NCBI RefSeq assembly: GCF_003116835.1
Contig: NZ_BFFO01000003.1
Coordinates: 1-64,000 of the forward strand
DNA: 64,000 nucleotides
DNA from: Lactococcus termiticola
GTDB lineage: Bacteria > Bacillota > Bacilli > Lactobacillales > Streptococcaceae
Direction of reading: 5' to 3'
Numbering within the stretch: position 1 is the stretch's first letter; every line of letters starts with the position of its first letter. Below are positions 20,788-29,387 of this stretch, piece by piece. The position numbers were made by a program, and so were the translations under genes. The notes beneath the pieces were generated by a model. That model did not search any database and had not been told where the DNA came from. It saw only the letters and a list, made by a program, of their open reading frames with translations.

Positions 20788-20816
20788 AGTATAGACCTTT
20801 GATATTGTCCTGTCAA
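20788..20816 (-). promoter_or_regulatory. enolase promoter
   Basis: Minus-strand TTGACA (20811-20816), 17-nt spacer and TATACT (20788-20793), a near-perfect housekeeping promoter starting just ahead of the fluoride aptamer. Confidence 0.88.
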
Positions 20817-20937
20817 TCTTCAGAAAGAGACTTTTCTGCCCCTCCTTATGTCTTCTAAAGATTCTAAATTTCTAAGCTTATCCATCTCCTGAAAGCCATG
20901 TTATAATTAAAAGATAGCAACTCAAAAAGGAGAACAC

Positions 20938-21780
20938 ATGACAACATTTAACTGGGTCGCTGGACCCCGCAACTATGAAGACATCAAATATGAAGTCTAC
21001 AACCACATTGCCAAAATCACCATCAACCGGCCTGAGGTGCGTAATGCTTTCCGGCCAAAGACGGTCAATGAGCTGATTACAGCCTTTACGGATGCCCGTG
21101 AGGATGCTGAAGTCGGCGTGATTATCTTGACTGGTGCCAATCATGGTCAAGGCGAAGAAAAAGAGGCCTTCTGCTCTGGCGGTGACCAAAAGGTTCGTGG
21201 AAATGGTGGTTATGTCGGTGAAGATAACATTCCCCGCTTGAACGTCCTTGACCTGCAACACCTGATTCGTATCATTCCAAAGCCTGTTATTGCGATGGTT
21301 AACGGCTTTGCCATCGGTGGTGGACACGTTCTCCACATCGTCTGTGACCTTTCTATTGCTTCTGAAAATGCCCGCTTTGGACAAACAGGTCCTCGTGTTG
21401 GTTCATTTGATGCGGGTTACGGTGCTGGCTTGCTCGCTGCTATGGTTGGCCAGAAAAAGGCTCGTGAAATCTGGTTCCTCTGCCGTCAATACACGGCTCA
21501 AGAAGCCCTAGATATGGGCATGGTTAATACGGTTGTGCCATTTGACCAGCTCGAAGCAGAGACCGTGAAGTGGGCAGAAGAGATGCTGGCCCTCTCGCCA
21601 ATGGCTCTCCGCATGCTCAAGGCCTCATTTAATGCCGCAACAGACGGCTTAGCCGGCCTCCAGCAATTTGCCGGCGATGCAACGCTTCTCTACTATACTT
21701 CAGATGAAGCCAAGGAAGGCCGCGATGCCTTTGTTGAAAAACGCAAACCTGACTTTGACAAATTCCCTAAATTCCCATAA
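20938..21780 (+). CDS. menB: 1,4-dihydroxy-2-naphthoyl-CoA synthase
   Basis: Crotonase-fold enzyme that closes the naphthoquinone ring from OSB-CoA. It has 280 residues. Landmarks are [12 protein letters not shown] near 30, [11 protein letters not shown] near 80, the oxyanion segment [12 protein letters not shown] near 122, and [15 protein letters not shown] near 150, the bicarbonate-binding type. A strong AAAAAGGAG precedes the ATG, and an extended -10 TGT-TATAAT lies near 20900. It starts the second men cluster: menE follows after 6 nt. Confidence 0.97.
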   Translation: MTTFNWVAGPRNYEDIKYEVYNHIAKITINRPEVRNAFRPKTVNELITAFTDAREDAEVGVIILTGANHGQGEEKEAFCSGGDQKVRGNGGYVGEDNIPRLNVLDLQHLIRIIPKPVIAMVNGFAIGGGHVLHIVCDLSIASENARFGQTGPRVGSFDAGYGAGLLAAMVGQKKAREIWFLCRQYTAQEALDMGMVNTVVPFDQLEAETVKWAEEMLALSPMALRMLKASFNAATDGLAGLQQFAGDATLLYYTSDEAKEGRDAFVEKRKPDFDKFPKFP

Positions 21781-21786
21781 TAGCTC

Positions 21787-23100
21787 ATGAAATGGTTAAA
21801 AGAACAGGCGATTAAAAAGCCTGAAAAATTATTCTTAAATGATCTGACCTTTCGACAAGTCATGGTCCAGGTCGTGACTCGTGCCGCCCAGCTCCAAGAC
21901 ATCGCTGAGCCCCGTGTCGCCCTCAAGGCAGAAAATAAGCTGAGCAGCCTGCTCAGTCTTTTTGCCTTGCTGGCCCTGGGCAAAGAAGTCCTCATGCTCA
22001 ACCAAAGGCTGACAGAGGGCGAAATCGCTGAACAGACGGCAAGTCTTGGCATCAGTCAAATCATTGACCCTGATAATCTCCCCCCTGTCATGCCTGAGCG
22101 CACACCAGACCTCAACTGGGAGCCGGCTGACGACAAGATTGCCATCCTCATGAATACCTCAGCCACGACCGGGAAATTTAAGACCGTGCCGATTACTTGG
22201 GGGATGATTTCTGCCCAGGTCGCCATGTCTGCCGAGCGAATCGGTGTCGAAGTCGATGACAACTGGCTGGTCGTCCTGCCCATTTTCCATGTCAGTGGCC
22301 TGTCAATAATCATGCGGAGCCTCTACAACGGTACTCGGGCGACGATTTTGCCTGCCTTTAATGAAGAAGAGATTCTCAGCCTAGTTGAAAATGAGGCGGT
22401 CAATATGATGTCGCTGGTGCCAACCCAGCTCAAGCGGATGATTGACCGGCTCGAACGGCATCGGCTGCGGATGATTTTGCTGGGTGGAGAATACATTCCC
22501 CAAAGCCTGATCACGACGGCTCTTGAGAAGCAACTTCCTATATATAAGACCTACGGCATGACCGAGACCTTTTCTCAGTCTGTGACCTTTAACATCCTCG
22601 ATGCCCCTGAGAAGGCCGAGAGTGTGGGCCGGCCTCTTCCTGGAGTGACGCTAGAGATTCGAAAGAAAGACGCTGACGGCATCGGCGAGGTCTGGCTTTC
22701 ATCGCCTGCCCTCATGGCTGGCTATCTGGACCGGGAGCCTATCGGTGACTTTCTTGAGACCGGCGACATCGGCTATCTGGACGCTGACGACTACCTGCAT
22801 ATCTTGAACCGCCGGACCGACATCATCATTTCTGGCGGAGAAAACATTTACCCCAAGGAAATCGAAGACCTGCTCTATCAACTCCCCGGTGTCCGTGAGT
22901 GTGCCGTCGTCCCACAAGCTAATGAGCAGTGGGGCCAGGTCCCCGTCCTCTATGTTGCGACGGACTACCGGGCGGTCGAGCTCAATCTCTTTATGAAGGA
23001 GCATCTGGCCAGCTACAAGCTCCCCAAGGCCATCATTATCATGGATAGCCTGCCGAAAAATACTTCAGGTAAGATTTTAAGAAAAGAGTTACTCTCATGA
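21787..23100 (+). CDS. menE: o-succinylbenzoate--CoA ligase
   Basis: Adenylate-forming ligase that activates OSB. The 437-residue protein has the ATP-binding MNTSATTGKFK near 120, YGMTETFS near 258, TGDIGYLDADDYLHILNRRTD near 323-345 and the catalytic lysine near LPKNTSGKILRKEL at the end. Its stop overlaps the menC start by 4 nt (ATGA), so translation is coupled. Confidence 0.96.
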   Translation: MKWLKEQAIKKPEKLFLNDLTFRQVMVQVVTRAAQLQDIAEPRVALKAENKLSSLLSLFALLALGKEVLMLNQRLTEGEIAEQTASLGISQIIDPDNLPPVMPERTPDLNWEPADDKIAILMNTSATTGKFKTVPITWGMISAQVAMSAERIGVEVDDNWLVVLPIFHVSGLSIIMRSLYNGTRATILPAFNEEEILSLVENEAVNMMSLVPTQLKRMIDRLERHRLRMILLGGEYIPQSLITTALEKQLPIYKTYGMTETFSQSVTFNILDAPEKAESVGRPLPGVTLEIRKKDADGIGEVWLSSPALMAGYLDREPIGDFLETGDIGYLDADDYLHILNRRTDIIISGGENIYPKEIEDLLYQLPGVRECAVVPQANEQWGQVPVLYVATDYRAVELNLFMKEHLASYKLPKAIIIMDSLPKNTSGKILRKELLS

Positions 23101-24185
23101 AAATCAGCCTTTACCATATCCAGTTGCCGATGAAGTTTGACTTTAAGACGGCTAAGAGCGAAATTAAAAAGCGGGAATCTATTATTATCTGGGCTGAAGA
23201 GGACGGCCTTGTTGGTTGTGGTGAATGTGTGGCCTTTACGACTCCTTTTTATACGGCTGAAACCCTAGACTCTGCCTGGAATGTGCTTTGTCAGGACTAT
23301 ATTCCGAAAGTCTTGCGACTTTCTCATTTTAATGAAAGCAGTCGGCTTCAAGACCTGCTTGGCTCGGCCTCACCCATGGCTTTGGCTGGTCTTGAAAACG
23401 CCCTGCTTGACTTGCTTTATAAGAAAAAGGGTGAAAACCTCATTGCTGGCTACTTTGGCGAAACTCCGGCCGAGCAGATTAGTCAGGGTAGTGTCCTGGG
23501 CGAAATGCCTTTAGAGGAGCTCGACGAGGCCATTTCCAAGCTTGCAAACAGCGGCGTTCATCGTATCAAGCTCAAAATCAGCCCTGAGACAGATATTGCC
23601 AGCCTTGGCGAGATTCTTAAAAACTATCCCCAACTTGATTTTCTCGCAGATGCCAACCAATCTTTCCAGGACTGGAAAAAACTTGAAAGTCTTGACCAGC
23701 TTGGTCTTCACTGCATTGAAGAGCCACTGGCCAATCCAGCAGACTACTCGATGCTCAAACTCCAGACCCCCATCTGCTTTGACGAATCCGTCCAGAGTCT
23801 CGAGGACATCAAGGCGATGCAACAGCTGGTCGCAAGGCCCTGGCTCAACATCAAGATTGGTCGTCTGGGCGGTCTTTATCAGACCCGAGAAATCATCCGC
23901 TATTGCCGGCAGGAGGGCCTCCCCTTCTGGATTGGCTCTATGGTCGAGACCGGAATTTCTAAAATCCTCCATGCCGGTCTGTCTGGCCTAGCAGGCAACG
24001 TCATGCCAGGTGACCTGTCTGCCTCCAAGCATTATTTTGAAGCAGACCTCATTGAGCCTGACCTTCATTTTGAAGAAGGCAAAATGAGCCTGCCTAAGGG
24101 ACCCGGCATTGGTGTCTCTGTTAATGAAGGACTCCTCGAGCAAGTCACTATCCGAAAGGAGCAATTCAGCAATGAACCTCATTGA
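23097..24185 (+). CDS. menC: o-succinylbenzoate synthase
   Basis: Enolase-superfamily dehydratase that converts SHCHC to OSB. It has 362 residues. The catalytic KxK is in HRIKLKIS near 160, and metal ligands are in FLADANQS (near 185), CIEEPL (near 211) and CFDESV (near 234), with NIKIGRLGG near 256. The start overlaps the end of menE, and the last 14 nt overlap the thioesterase gene. Confidence 0.96.
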   Translation: MKISLYHIQLPMKFDFKTAKSEIKKRESIIIWAEEDGLVGCGECVAFTTPFYTAETLDSAWNVLCQDYIPKVLRLSHFNESSRLQDLLGSASPMALAGLENALLDLLYKKKGENLIAGYFGETPAEQISQGSVLGEMPLEELDEAISKLANSGVHRIKLKISPETDIASLGEILKNYPQLDFLADANQSFQDWKKLESLDQLGLHCIEEPLANPADYSMLKLQTPICFDESVQSLEDIKAMQQLVARPWLNIKIGRLGGLYQTREIIRYCRQEGLPFWIGSMVETGISKILHAGLSGLAGNVMPGDLSASKHYFEADLIEPDLHFEEGKMSLPKGPGIGVSVNEGLLEQVTIRKEQFSNEPH

Positions 24186-24537
24186 AAGCCTAAACCTCAA
24201 ACTCGTCAACCTGACCAGCAGCGGCTTTGAAGCCAGCATGACCCTCAGCGACTTCCACGCCCAACCTCAAGGCTACCTGAACGGCGGGGCAACCCTCGCC
24301 AGCGCTGAAATCCTGGCTGGCATGGCCAGCAATCAAATCACTGACGACCAGCATTTCGCCGTAGGCCAAGCCATCTCCGGCAACCACCTCCGACCAACGA
24401 AGGCCGAGGGGAGCCTCAAGATTATCGGCGAGCTCCTATTGAGCGGTAAGACCAGCCATGTCTGGGAAATCCGCTTTATGAAGGAGGAAAAGCTTATCTC
24501 GGTAGTACGGGTGACCAATGCACTTGTAGAAATCTAA
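24172..24537 (+). CDS. hotdog-fold thioesterase, probable DHNA-CoA hydrolase
   Basis: A 121-residue PaaI/YdiI-like hotdog protein. The segment QGYLNGGATLASAEILAGMAS (near 33-50) carries the active-site helix, with Glu at the usual catalytic position. It overlaps menC and is preceded by AAAGGAG inside menC, so it is the last gene of menB-E-C. That context suggests it hydrolyses 1,4-dihydroxy-2-naphthoyl-CoA (the MenI step). Function is inferred from context; hotdog enzymes are promiscuous. Confidence 0.85.
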   Translation: MNLIESLNLKLVNLTSSGFEASMTLSDFHAQPQGYLNGGATLASAEILAGMASNQITDDQHFAVGQAISGNHLRPTKAEGSLKIIGELLLSGKTSHVWEIRFMKEEKLISVVRVTNALVEI

Positions 24538-24552
24538 GAGCTGGCATGCCTT

Positions 24553-24684
24553 TTCAGAAATTCTGAAAAACACTGTGAAAAAGGCAAGTCGGAAGACCAA
24601 AGCACTTCCAACTTAGCAATGAAAGCGAAGCTTTGCTCGCGGGCCCTACAGTACTTTTTAGAATTTCCGGAAGGCAACAGACCT
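24553..24684 (+). repeat. structured intergenic repeat A, copy R3
   Basis: Forward orientation, downstream of the men thioesterase. The left arm CAGAAATTCTGAAAAACACTG pairs, with a few mismatches, with the right arm ending GAATTTCCGG. The core GTGAAAAAGGCAAGTC, GAAGACC, TTAGCAATGAAAGCGAAGCTTTGCTCGCGG matches the family. The right boundary is GGAAGGCAACAGACC. Arm sequence is nearly the same as in copy R5. Confidence 0.85.
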
Positions 24685-24725
24685 TATAAACAAAAAAGGA
24701 CTGCCAACACAGCCCTTTTTTCATT

Positions 24726-24833
24726 CTATAAATCTTCGTCTTTTCTCCGGAAGAAATCAATCACAATTCTTAAAGCCAGCATCAAAAGAATCAAGACGAT
24801 AAGGCCGTAAAGAATCAAGCTAAAGATTTTCAT
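24726..24833 (-). CDS. small single-span membrane protein, 35 aa
   Basis: A short frame with GGAGGAAAT just before the ATG. The product starts MKIFSLILYGLIVLILLML, a hydrophobic span of about 22 residues, and ends in a charged tail FRRKDEDL. This is the shape of many unannotated small membrane proteins. No homologue is recognised and no function can be assigned. The ribosome site and composition make it a credible gene. Confidence 0.6.
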   Translation of the reverse strand: MKIFSLILYGLIVLILLMLALRIVIDFFRRKDEDL

Positions 24834-24927
24834 ATTTCCTCCTAAACGTTGAATTAATAGTTATTTTGATGAAGCTCTCGGTTTGAGCTCGGTGCTAGTT
24901 TTAGTTTTTTTAGCATACTGCTGAACC

Positions 24928-25076
24928 AGAACAAATGTCCACCGGACAGGTTTACTTTTACTTCTCTTAAGGCTCTAGGCTCTTAGACAGTGCTAGAGAT
25001 AGGCCTTCTCTTTTCCAGATTACTGGCTTCTGCCAGCATGCTTTGAGAACAGAACAAATGTCCACTGGACATTTGT
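24928..25076. repeat. two copies of an AGAACAAATGTCCAC-GGACA hairpin
   Basis: AGAACAAATGTCCACCGGACAG (24928-24949) recurs as AGAACAAATGTCCACTGGACAT (25051-25072). The second forms a perfect 10-bp stem (25053-25062 with 25066-25075) with a T-rich flank and probably terminates the SRP RNA; the first has an incomplete stem. Between them I see nothing else I can name. Confidence 0.6.
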
Positions 25077-25087
25077 TTACACAAAAA

Positions 25088-25158
25088 GGCACATAAGTCC
25101 CAGGCTTAGTGCTGCTACCGTCAGGTCCTGACACGCTTCACAAGTGACTTATTGCCCG
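25088..25158 (-). ncRNA. ffs: signal recognition particle RNA (4.5S type)
   Basis: The minus strand contains the SRP RNA apical core, TGTCAGGACCTGACGGTAGCAGCACTAAGC, close to the bacterial GTCAGG...GGAAGCAGC...TAAG consensus. The ends GGCAATAAGTC and GACTTATGTGCC pair to close the rod. An extended -10 (TGT-TATAAT, 25165-25170) ends 7 nt upstream and a hairpin terminator follows at 25053-25075. Ends are approximate. In Lactobacillales ffs often sits next to tadA, as here. Confidence 0.9.
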
Positions 25159-25177
25159 AAGACTATTATAACATATT

Positions 25178-25642
25178 TCATTTTTTTCTGCGAGCACTAA
25201 AGAAGTCCTGCATGATGGCGGCACAGTCGGCTTCTAAAATGCCGTGTTCGACCTGGACCCGGTGGTTGAGCCGTTCATCCTCCAGAATCTGGTAGAGGCT
25301 CTTGACCGCCCCAAACTTGGGATTGGTCGCCCCAAAATAGACCTCTGGAATCCTGGCCAGGCCGATGGCCCCTGCACACATGACACAGGGCTCAATCGTC
25401 ACAAAGAGGGCACAATCAAGGAGACGCCAGTTGCCGATGACCCGGTTGGCCTCCTCAATCGCCGTAATTTCTGCGTGGTGGATGGCTTGCTTATCAATTT
25501 CCCTGCGATTATAGCCCCGGGCGATGATTTCGCCGTCCTTGACGATGACGGCCCCGATTGGGACCTCTTCATTATCCCCCGCCTTTTTGGCTTCCTGCAT
25601 GGCCTCCCGCATGAAAAATTCTTTTTCTTCTTGGCTAAACAT
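25178..25642 (-). CDS. tadA: tRNA-specific adenosine deaminase
   Basis: Deaminates the wobble adenosine of tRNA-Arg(ACG) to inosine. The 154-residue protein has the zinc site and catalytic Glu in HAEITA (near 52) and PCVMCAGA (near 83-90). I start at the ATG at 25642, which overlaps the stop of the upstream hydrolase gene by one base (TGATG). The 3' end lies 20 nt from the ffs transcription start. Confidence 0.96.
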   Translation of the reverse strand: MFSQEEKEFFMREAMQEAKKAGDNEEVPIGAVIVKDGEIIARGYNRREIDKQAIHHAEITAIEEANRVIGNWRLLDCALFVTIEPCVMCAGAIGLARIPEVYFGATNPKFGAVKSLYQILEDERLNHRVQVEHGILEADCAAIMQDFFSARRKK

Positions 25643-26376
25643 CAGAGCACCCACTTCTTATGGGGGCTAGCCAGCTCAACAGGGAGCTGCCCTGCCAACT
25701 CCTGGGCCTCCTGCGTCAGCAAGTCAAGGTCGCCCACTTGTGGTAAATGGGTCAAGACCAGCTTTTTCACGCCCGCTTGACGAGCGATTTCCCCTGCCTC
25801 AGCAGAAGAGAGGTGATTTGGCATTTTTGCCTTGTCTTTGAAGAAATAGACGTCGGCTAGGAAGAGGTCGGCTTCTGCCGCAAAGTCTGCCAGACCGTCA
25901 AAAAATCCCGTATCTCCCGTGAAAACCAGGATCTTGCCCGTCGTCCTCTCCTCAATCCGCATGGCGTAATTCAGGACAGGATGGACGGTCTCCAAAAAGC
26001 GGATATCAAAAGGCCCGATGCTCATGCCATGATCAACATCATAGGCTCGCCCTTCAGAAACGCCGTCGAGGCTCAATTTATTAAATTCATAGACATTTTT
26101 ATCATGTCCATAAATCGGCAAGAGGCCTGGACGGACCGCCTGCAACTGTCGGTACTGCCTGAGGGCACCCAGGTCAGCAATATGGTCTTCATGATAATGA
26201 CTGAGAATCACAGCATCCAAGTCATTTGGCGACAGCTCATGCTCGAGCTCAGTCACCGCCCGGCTCCCGCAGTCCAGCAGGAGATTAAAGCCGTCCTCTG
26301 ACTGCACTAAATAACTGGTCGTCCCCGCATCCCGGGTAGGATAGCCCCCCCAGACGCCTAAAGCTGTGACTTTCAT
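25642..26376 (-). CDS. MBL-fold metallo-hydrolase, YhfI-like
   Basis: A 244-residue metallo-beta-lactamase-fold protein similar in layout to RNase Z and YhfI. The zinc motif HYHEDH is near 60-65, and further ligands lie in VHPVLNYAMRI (near 136), FTGDTG (near 156) and LTHLPQ near 210. It may be a phosphodiesterase or a nuclease-like hydrolase; substrate unknown. The ATG follows CGAGGAAAAGGC. It is translationally coupled to tadA. Confidence 0.88.
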   Translation of the reverse strand: MKVTALGVWGGYPTRDAGTTSYLVQSEDGFNLLLDCGSRAVTELEHELSPNDLDAVILSHYHEDHIADLGALRQYRQLQAVRPGLLPIYGHDKNVYEFNKLSLDGVSEGRAYDVDHGMSIGPFDIRFLETVHPVLNYAMRIEERTTGKILVFTGDTGFFDGLADFAAEADLFLADVYFFKDKAKMPNHLSSAEAGEIARQAGVKKLVLTHLPQVGDLDLLTQEAQELAGQLPVELASPHKKWVL

Positions 26377-26454
26377 GCCTTTTCCTCGCTTCTATTTTAA
26401 CTTCCTTTAATTATATCAAAAAAACAGGTGCTTTGACCTGTTATTCTGCTAATG

Positions 26455-26665
26455 AGGTCCGTTGCGTTCCGGAAAGCTGGCAAAGCATAGTGAGGCCATC
26501 TTCGTGGCTACGCCACTACGCTCTCCACGCTCGCTAAGTCGCTAAAGCGAGTAGTCGCATGGGGACAGCGAAGCCTTCGGCTTCCATGTCTAAATCTGGA
26601 GCCCTGAAGGTCTCCAGATTCGCCTTATTTCACTATGCTTTGCCAGCTTTCCTCCACTTCACTCG
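26455..26665 (-). repeat. structured intergenic repeat A, copy R4 (long form)
   Basis: Perfect 22-bp outer arms (26471-26492 with 26631-26652). Hairpin 1 is AATCTGGAG/CTCCAGATT and hairpin 2 is GAAGCC/GGCTTC. Right boundary GGAACGCAACGGACC and left boundary GTGAAGTGGAG (minus strand) are clearest here. About 60 extra bases between 26497 and 26562 form additional hairpins (GTGGC/GCCAC; TCGCT/AGCGA). It lies downstream of the MetE-like gene in sense orientation. Confidence 0.9.
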
Positions 26666-26703
26666 GGCCTATTTTTCTGGCTTCCTTGACTATAAAACCA
26701 AAC

Positions 26704-27804
26704 TCATTTCCAAATCTGATCCACCATCTTCTTAATATGAGCCAGCTTCGCCCATTCTTCCTCCTCGCTCAGGTCGTTGCCTTCTTCGGTCGAGGCAAAT
26801 CCACACTGGGTCGAGAGGGCGAGATTTTCTAGGGGAACGAGGGCTGCGGCCTCATGGAGTCGGCTCAGGATGGCCCGCTCTGGCTCGAGGGCGGCAAACT
26901 TGGAAGTAAAGACACCGAGAACAATCAAGACATCCTTACGGCCATTCCAAATCTCAGCAAGGGGGCCGAAGTCGCCACTTCTGGCATCGTCGTATTCGAG
27001 GAAGAAGCTGTCATAGTTGAGCTGGCCCAGGTATTTAGCCACTGGGGCATAAGAGCCCTCAAAGAGGTAGGTTGACTTAAAATTCCCCCGACAGATATGG
27101 GTCGTCACACGGAGGTCTGTCGGCAAGTCCTCAAGGACCTTGTTAATCAAATATACCGCATCTTCCGCCTGCTTTTCATAAGGGCTCTTATCCTCCTCGG
27201 TCGTCAGGCGGGCAATCAGAAAGGCCCAGGTCGTGTCATCGAGCTGGATATAGCGGGCCCCCAACTCATAAAACTTGAGGAGGCTGTCATGATAGGCCGT
27301 GGCCAGTGCATCCAGATAATCCCTCCAGCTCTCATAAAAGTCGCTGTAGGCATCGCTCCGGCCATCTCTCAGAAACATGGTCGGCGAAGGAATCGTGACT
27401 TTAGCTTCAATGCCTTCTGGCGTGATGGACTTGAGATAGAGAAAGTCCGCAAAAAAAGGATGGACACTGTTGACAGCGACCTTGCCGGTCAGGCGGACAT
27501 TGGTCGCCCGGGTCTGCTGGCCGTGAAACTGATAGGTCGAAGCTTCCTGTTCATAGCTCTCGACACCGGTCAGGCCAGCCATAAAATCCAGATGCCACCA
27601 GGAACGGTTAAACTCGCCGTCAGTCACAGCCTGGAGGCCAATTTCAGCTTCCTTATCGACCAAGGCCTTGATTTCTGCTTCTTGGACGGCCTTCAGGTCT
27701 ACAGCCGTGATCTTGCCTGCTGCAAAGTCAGCTCTGGCCTTCTTGAGCCGGTCAGTCCGTAGGTATGAGCCCACATGATCAAAATGATAATGTTTTATCG
27801 CCAT
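26704..27804 (-). CDS. cobalamin-independent methionine synthase family protein
   Basis: A 366-residue protein equal to the C-terminal catalytic half of MetE, of the YxjG/YxjH type. Zinc ligands are seen in VTTHICRGNF near 235 and LALSTQCGFAS near 340, and a C-terminal LSEEEEWAKLAHI helix follows. Such short proteins lack the N-terminal folate-binding half and may use another methyl donor. The ATG follows TGAGGAAATTATT. It is monocistronic; the actual donor is unknown. Confidence 0.9.
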   Translation of the reverse strand: MAIKHYHFDHVGSYLRTDRLKKARADFAAGKITAVDLKAVQEAEIKALVDKEAEIGLQAVTDGEFNRSWWHLDFMAGLTGVESYEQEASTYQFHGQQTRATNVRLTGKVAVNSVHPFFADFLYLKSITPEGIEAKVTIPSPTMFLRDGRSDAYSDFYESWRDYLDALATAYHDSLLKFYELGARYIQLDDTTWAFLIARLTTEEDKSPYEKQAEDAVYLINKVLEDLPTDLRVTTHICRGNFKSTYLFEGSYAPVAKYLGQLNYDSFFLEYDDARSGDFGPLAEIWNGRKDVLIVLGVFTSKFAALEPERAILSRLHEAAALVPLENLALSTQCGFASTEEGNDLSEEEEWAKLAHIKKMVDQIWK

Positions 27805-27957
27805 AATAATTTCCTCACAATCTTAGTTTTATTTTACAGCTTTCATGGCCTTTGCAACTTATTTTTTTCCGATGTCCGGCTTAGGATTTTTTTATGCCGG
27901 CTTTCAAAAAAACAGCCCTGGGCCAGTCAGCCGGCCAGCCTGTGTTATAATTAGATT

Positions 27958-28626
27958 ATGACAACTTCAGCAGATATAAAAGAAAGGATGCGAATCGCCA
28001 TTATCCTGGCCTTAAACGCTGGCTTTATGGATGGCTTTTCCTTCTTCCACTTTGAAAATCGCTTTATCGGAGCCCAGTCTGGAAATTTAATCCAGGCTGC
28101 CCTCGAGCTGGCAAAAGGAAATATTGCCCTCTTTCTTAATTTTATCATCCCCATCTTCTTCTTTATTGCTGGGGTCGTGACCCGGGGCCTCTATTCTCAT
28201 TATCTGGCCGACCACCATCGCTTTGATGCCCTCTATCTCCTGGTCCTCCAGTGGCTCGGCGTGACCATCACTGCACTAAGCTATGCTCTGGGCCTCCGTC
28301 TTCCGGTTTCCTTATACGTCGGGATTTTCTCCTTCTTTATGGCCATCCAGTACGATACTTTTACCAAGACCCACGGCCGGGCCTATGCTTCGATTTTCAT
28401 GACTGGAAATCTCCGCTCGATGTCGGTCAATATCGCCCAGTATTTTTTGACCAAAAATAAAGAGAATCTCCATGCCGTCTGGACCTACCTGAGCTTAGCG
28501 ACCAGCTTCTTTGTCGGGGCCTTCGTCTCCGTCTTTGCCCTCAAGGCCTTTGACAACTGGACCATGCTGGGCTCTAGCCTGCTCCTCGGTATCGTTGTCC
28601 TGATTGCCCGTTTTGAAAGGAATTAA
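27958..28626 (+). CDS. YoaK/DUF1275-family membrane protein
   Basis: A 222-residue protein with about six hydrophobic helices and the family start NAGFMDGFSFFHFENRFIGAQSGNLIQ. Function in bacteria is unknown. The extended -10 TGT-TATAAT (27946-27951) ends 6 nt before the ATG with no ribosome site, so the mRNA is probably leaderless. The next small gene begins 1 nt after its stop. Confidence 0.88.
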   Translation: MTTSADIKERMRIAIILALNAGFMDGFSFFHFENRFIGAQSGNLIQAALELAKGNIALFLNFIIPIFFFIAGVVTRGLYSHYLADHHRFDALYLLVLQWLGVTITALSYALGLRLPVSLYVGIFSFFMAIQYDTFTKTHGRAYASIFMTGNLRSMSVNIAQYFLTKNKENLHAVWTYLSLATSFFVGAFVSVFALKAFDNWTMLGSSLLLGIVVLIARFERN

Positions 28627-28627
28627 T

Positions 28628-28810
28628 ATGACCACCCAAGAACTCATCGCAAAACTCCAAGAAATGCCCATGGAGGCCAATGTTAAAATCATCCAAGAAG
28701 ACCTGTCCGGAGAGCGTTTTTTCGACCTTGAGACCGTCGAGAGCATGACCCGGCTCTTGATGACCACTGAGGGCATCGAGAAGGTGGAGACCGTGATTAT
28801 TGGGATTTAG
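28628..28810 (+). CDS. small protein of unknown function, 60 aa
   Basis: A soluble, acidic 60-residue protein (MTTQELIAKLQEMPMEANVK...). GAAAGGAATTAAT precedes the ATG at 28628, and the start lies one base after the YoaK-like stop, so it is co-transcribed. A terminator follows at 28826. I recognise no family; the first 20 residues resemble an N-terminal helix found in many small uncharacterised lactic acid bacterial proteins. Confidence 0.75.
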   Translation: MTTQELIAKLQEMPMEANVKIIQEDLSGERFFDLETVESMTRLLMTTEGIEKVETVIIGI

Positions 28811-28825
28811 CCCGGTCTTATAAAG

Positions 28826-28858
28826 AAAAAAGCCTGCTGGATTGGCGGGCTTTTTCTC
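28826..28858 (+). terminator. terminator after 60-aa gene
   Basis: AAAAAAGCCTGC pairs with GCGGGCTTTTT around a 6-nt loop, followed by TTTTTCTCTCTTTT. Confidence 0.88.
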
Positions 28859-28914
28859 TCTTTTATTGGGGACTGGACGCTTTGAGCTGATCCATAAAAA
28901 GGCTACTGAAAAAG

Positions 28915-29136
28915 TCAGACAGGGGCTTTGTTGTCCAGGATTTTAATGAGTTCTAACAGCTCCTGGATATTTTCTCTACCCCGGCTTGAACTTTCAAAAT
29001 GGTAAATGTAGCTGCCCTCTGCCAAGATTTGGAAGGCTGTGATAAAAAAATCCCTTTCTCTTTCCAGTTTTGAGCAATCCTCCAAAATCTCCCTGGCCGC
29101 CTTTTTGATGAGGAAAGCTTCGCTTTCCCTATCCAT
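28915..29136 (-). pseudogene. probable gene remnant fused to repeat B
   Basis: A frame of 74 codons whose last ~65 residues (AAREILEDCSKLERERDFFITAFQILAEGSYIYHFE...) look like real protein, mostly helical. Its first codons, including the ATG at 29136, belong to the repeat B element, so the original N terminus has been replaced or lost. The size and helical character would fit a small immunity-type protein, but I cannot assign a family. It may or may not still be translated. Confidence 0.4.
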
Positions 29137-29288
29137 AACCTTTTTTGCAGAAATATGGGCTTCAAAGTGACCTAAGTCACTTTGAAGCCTCAGATTAAAT
29201 GAGGAAAGCTTCGCTTTCAATATCCACAACCTTTTTTGCAGGAATCTGGACTCCAAAGTGACCTAAGTCACTTTGAAGCCTCAGATTA
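29108..29288 (-). repeat. repeat B, two tandem copies
   Basis: Two adjacent ~90-bp units (29108-29197 and 29199-29288). Each has a GGAAAGCGAAGCTTTCC-type hairpin, an A-rich link (GCAAAAAAGGTT), and a second hairpin CAAAGTGACTTAGGTCACTTTG. The units differ at a few positions. A diverged third copy lies at 41086-41172. The unit is not similar enough to repeat A to merge with it. Confidence 0.8.
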
Positions 29289-29292
29289 CTAG

Positions 29293-29323
29293 CAAAAAAG
29301 CCCCCATCACAAGGCTTTTTCGT
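29293..29323 (-). terminator. terminator after 49-aa membrane protein gene
   Basis: AAAAAGCC/GGCTTTTT stem around a 10-nt loop with T-run in the minus direction. Confidence 0.7.
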
Positions 29324-29387
29324 TTATTAAAAGAGGAAGAAATGTTGAAGCAAGGCTAGTCAGGCCCTGCTTGGACAGTAGTCGCAC

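Noticed and set aside
29293-29323. Treating the stem near 29.3 kb as part of repeat B.
   Set aside because: It lies outside the repeated unit and has a T-run placed to end the 29388-29537 gene, so a terminator is the simpler reading.
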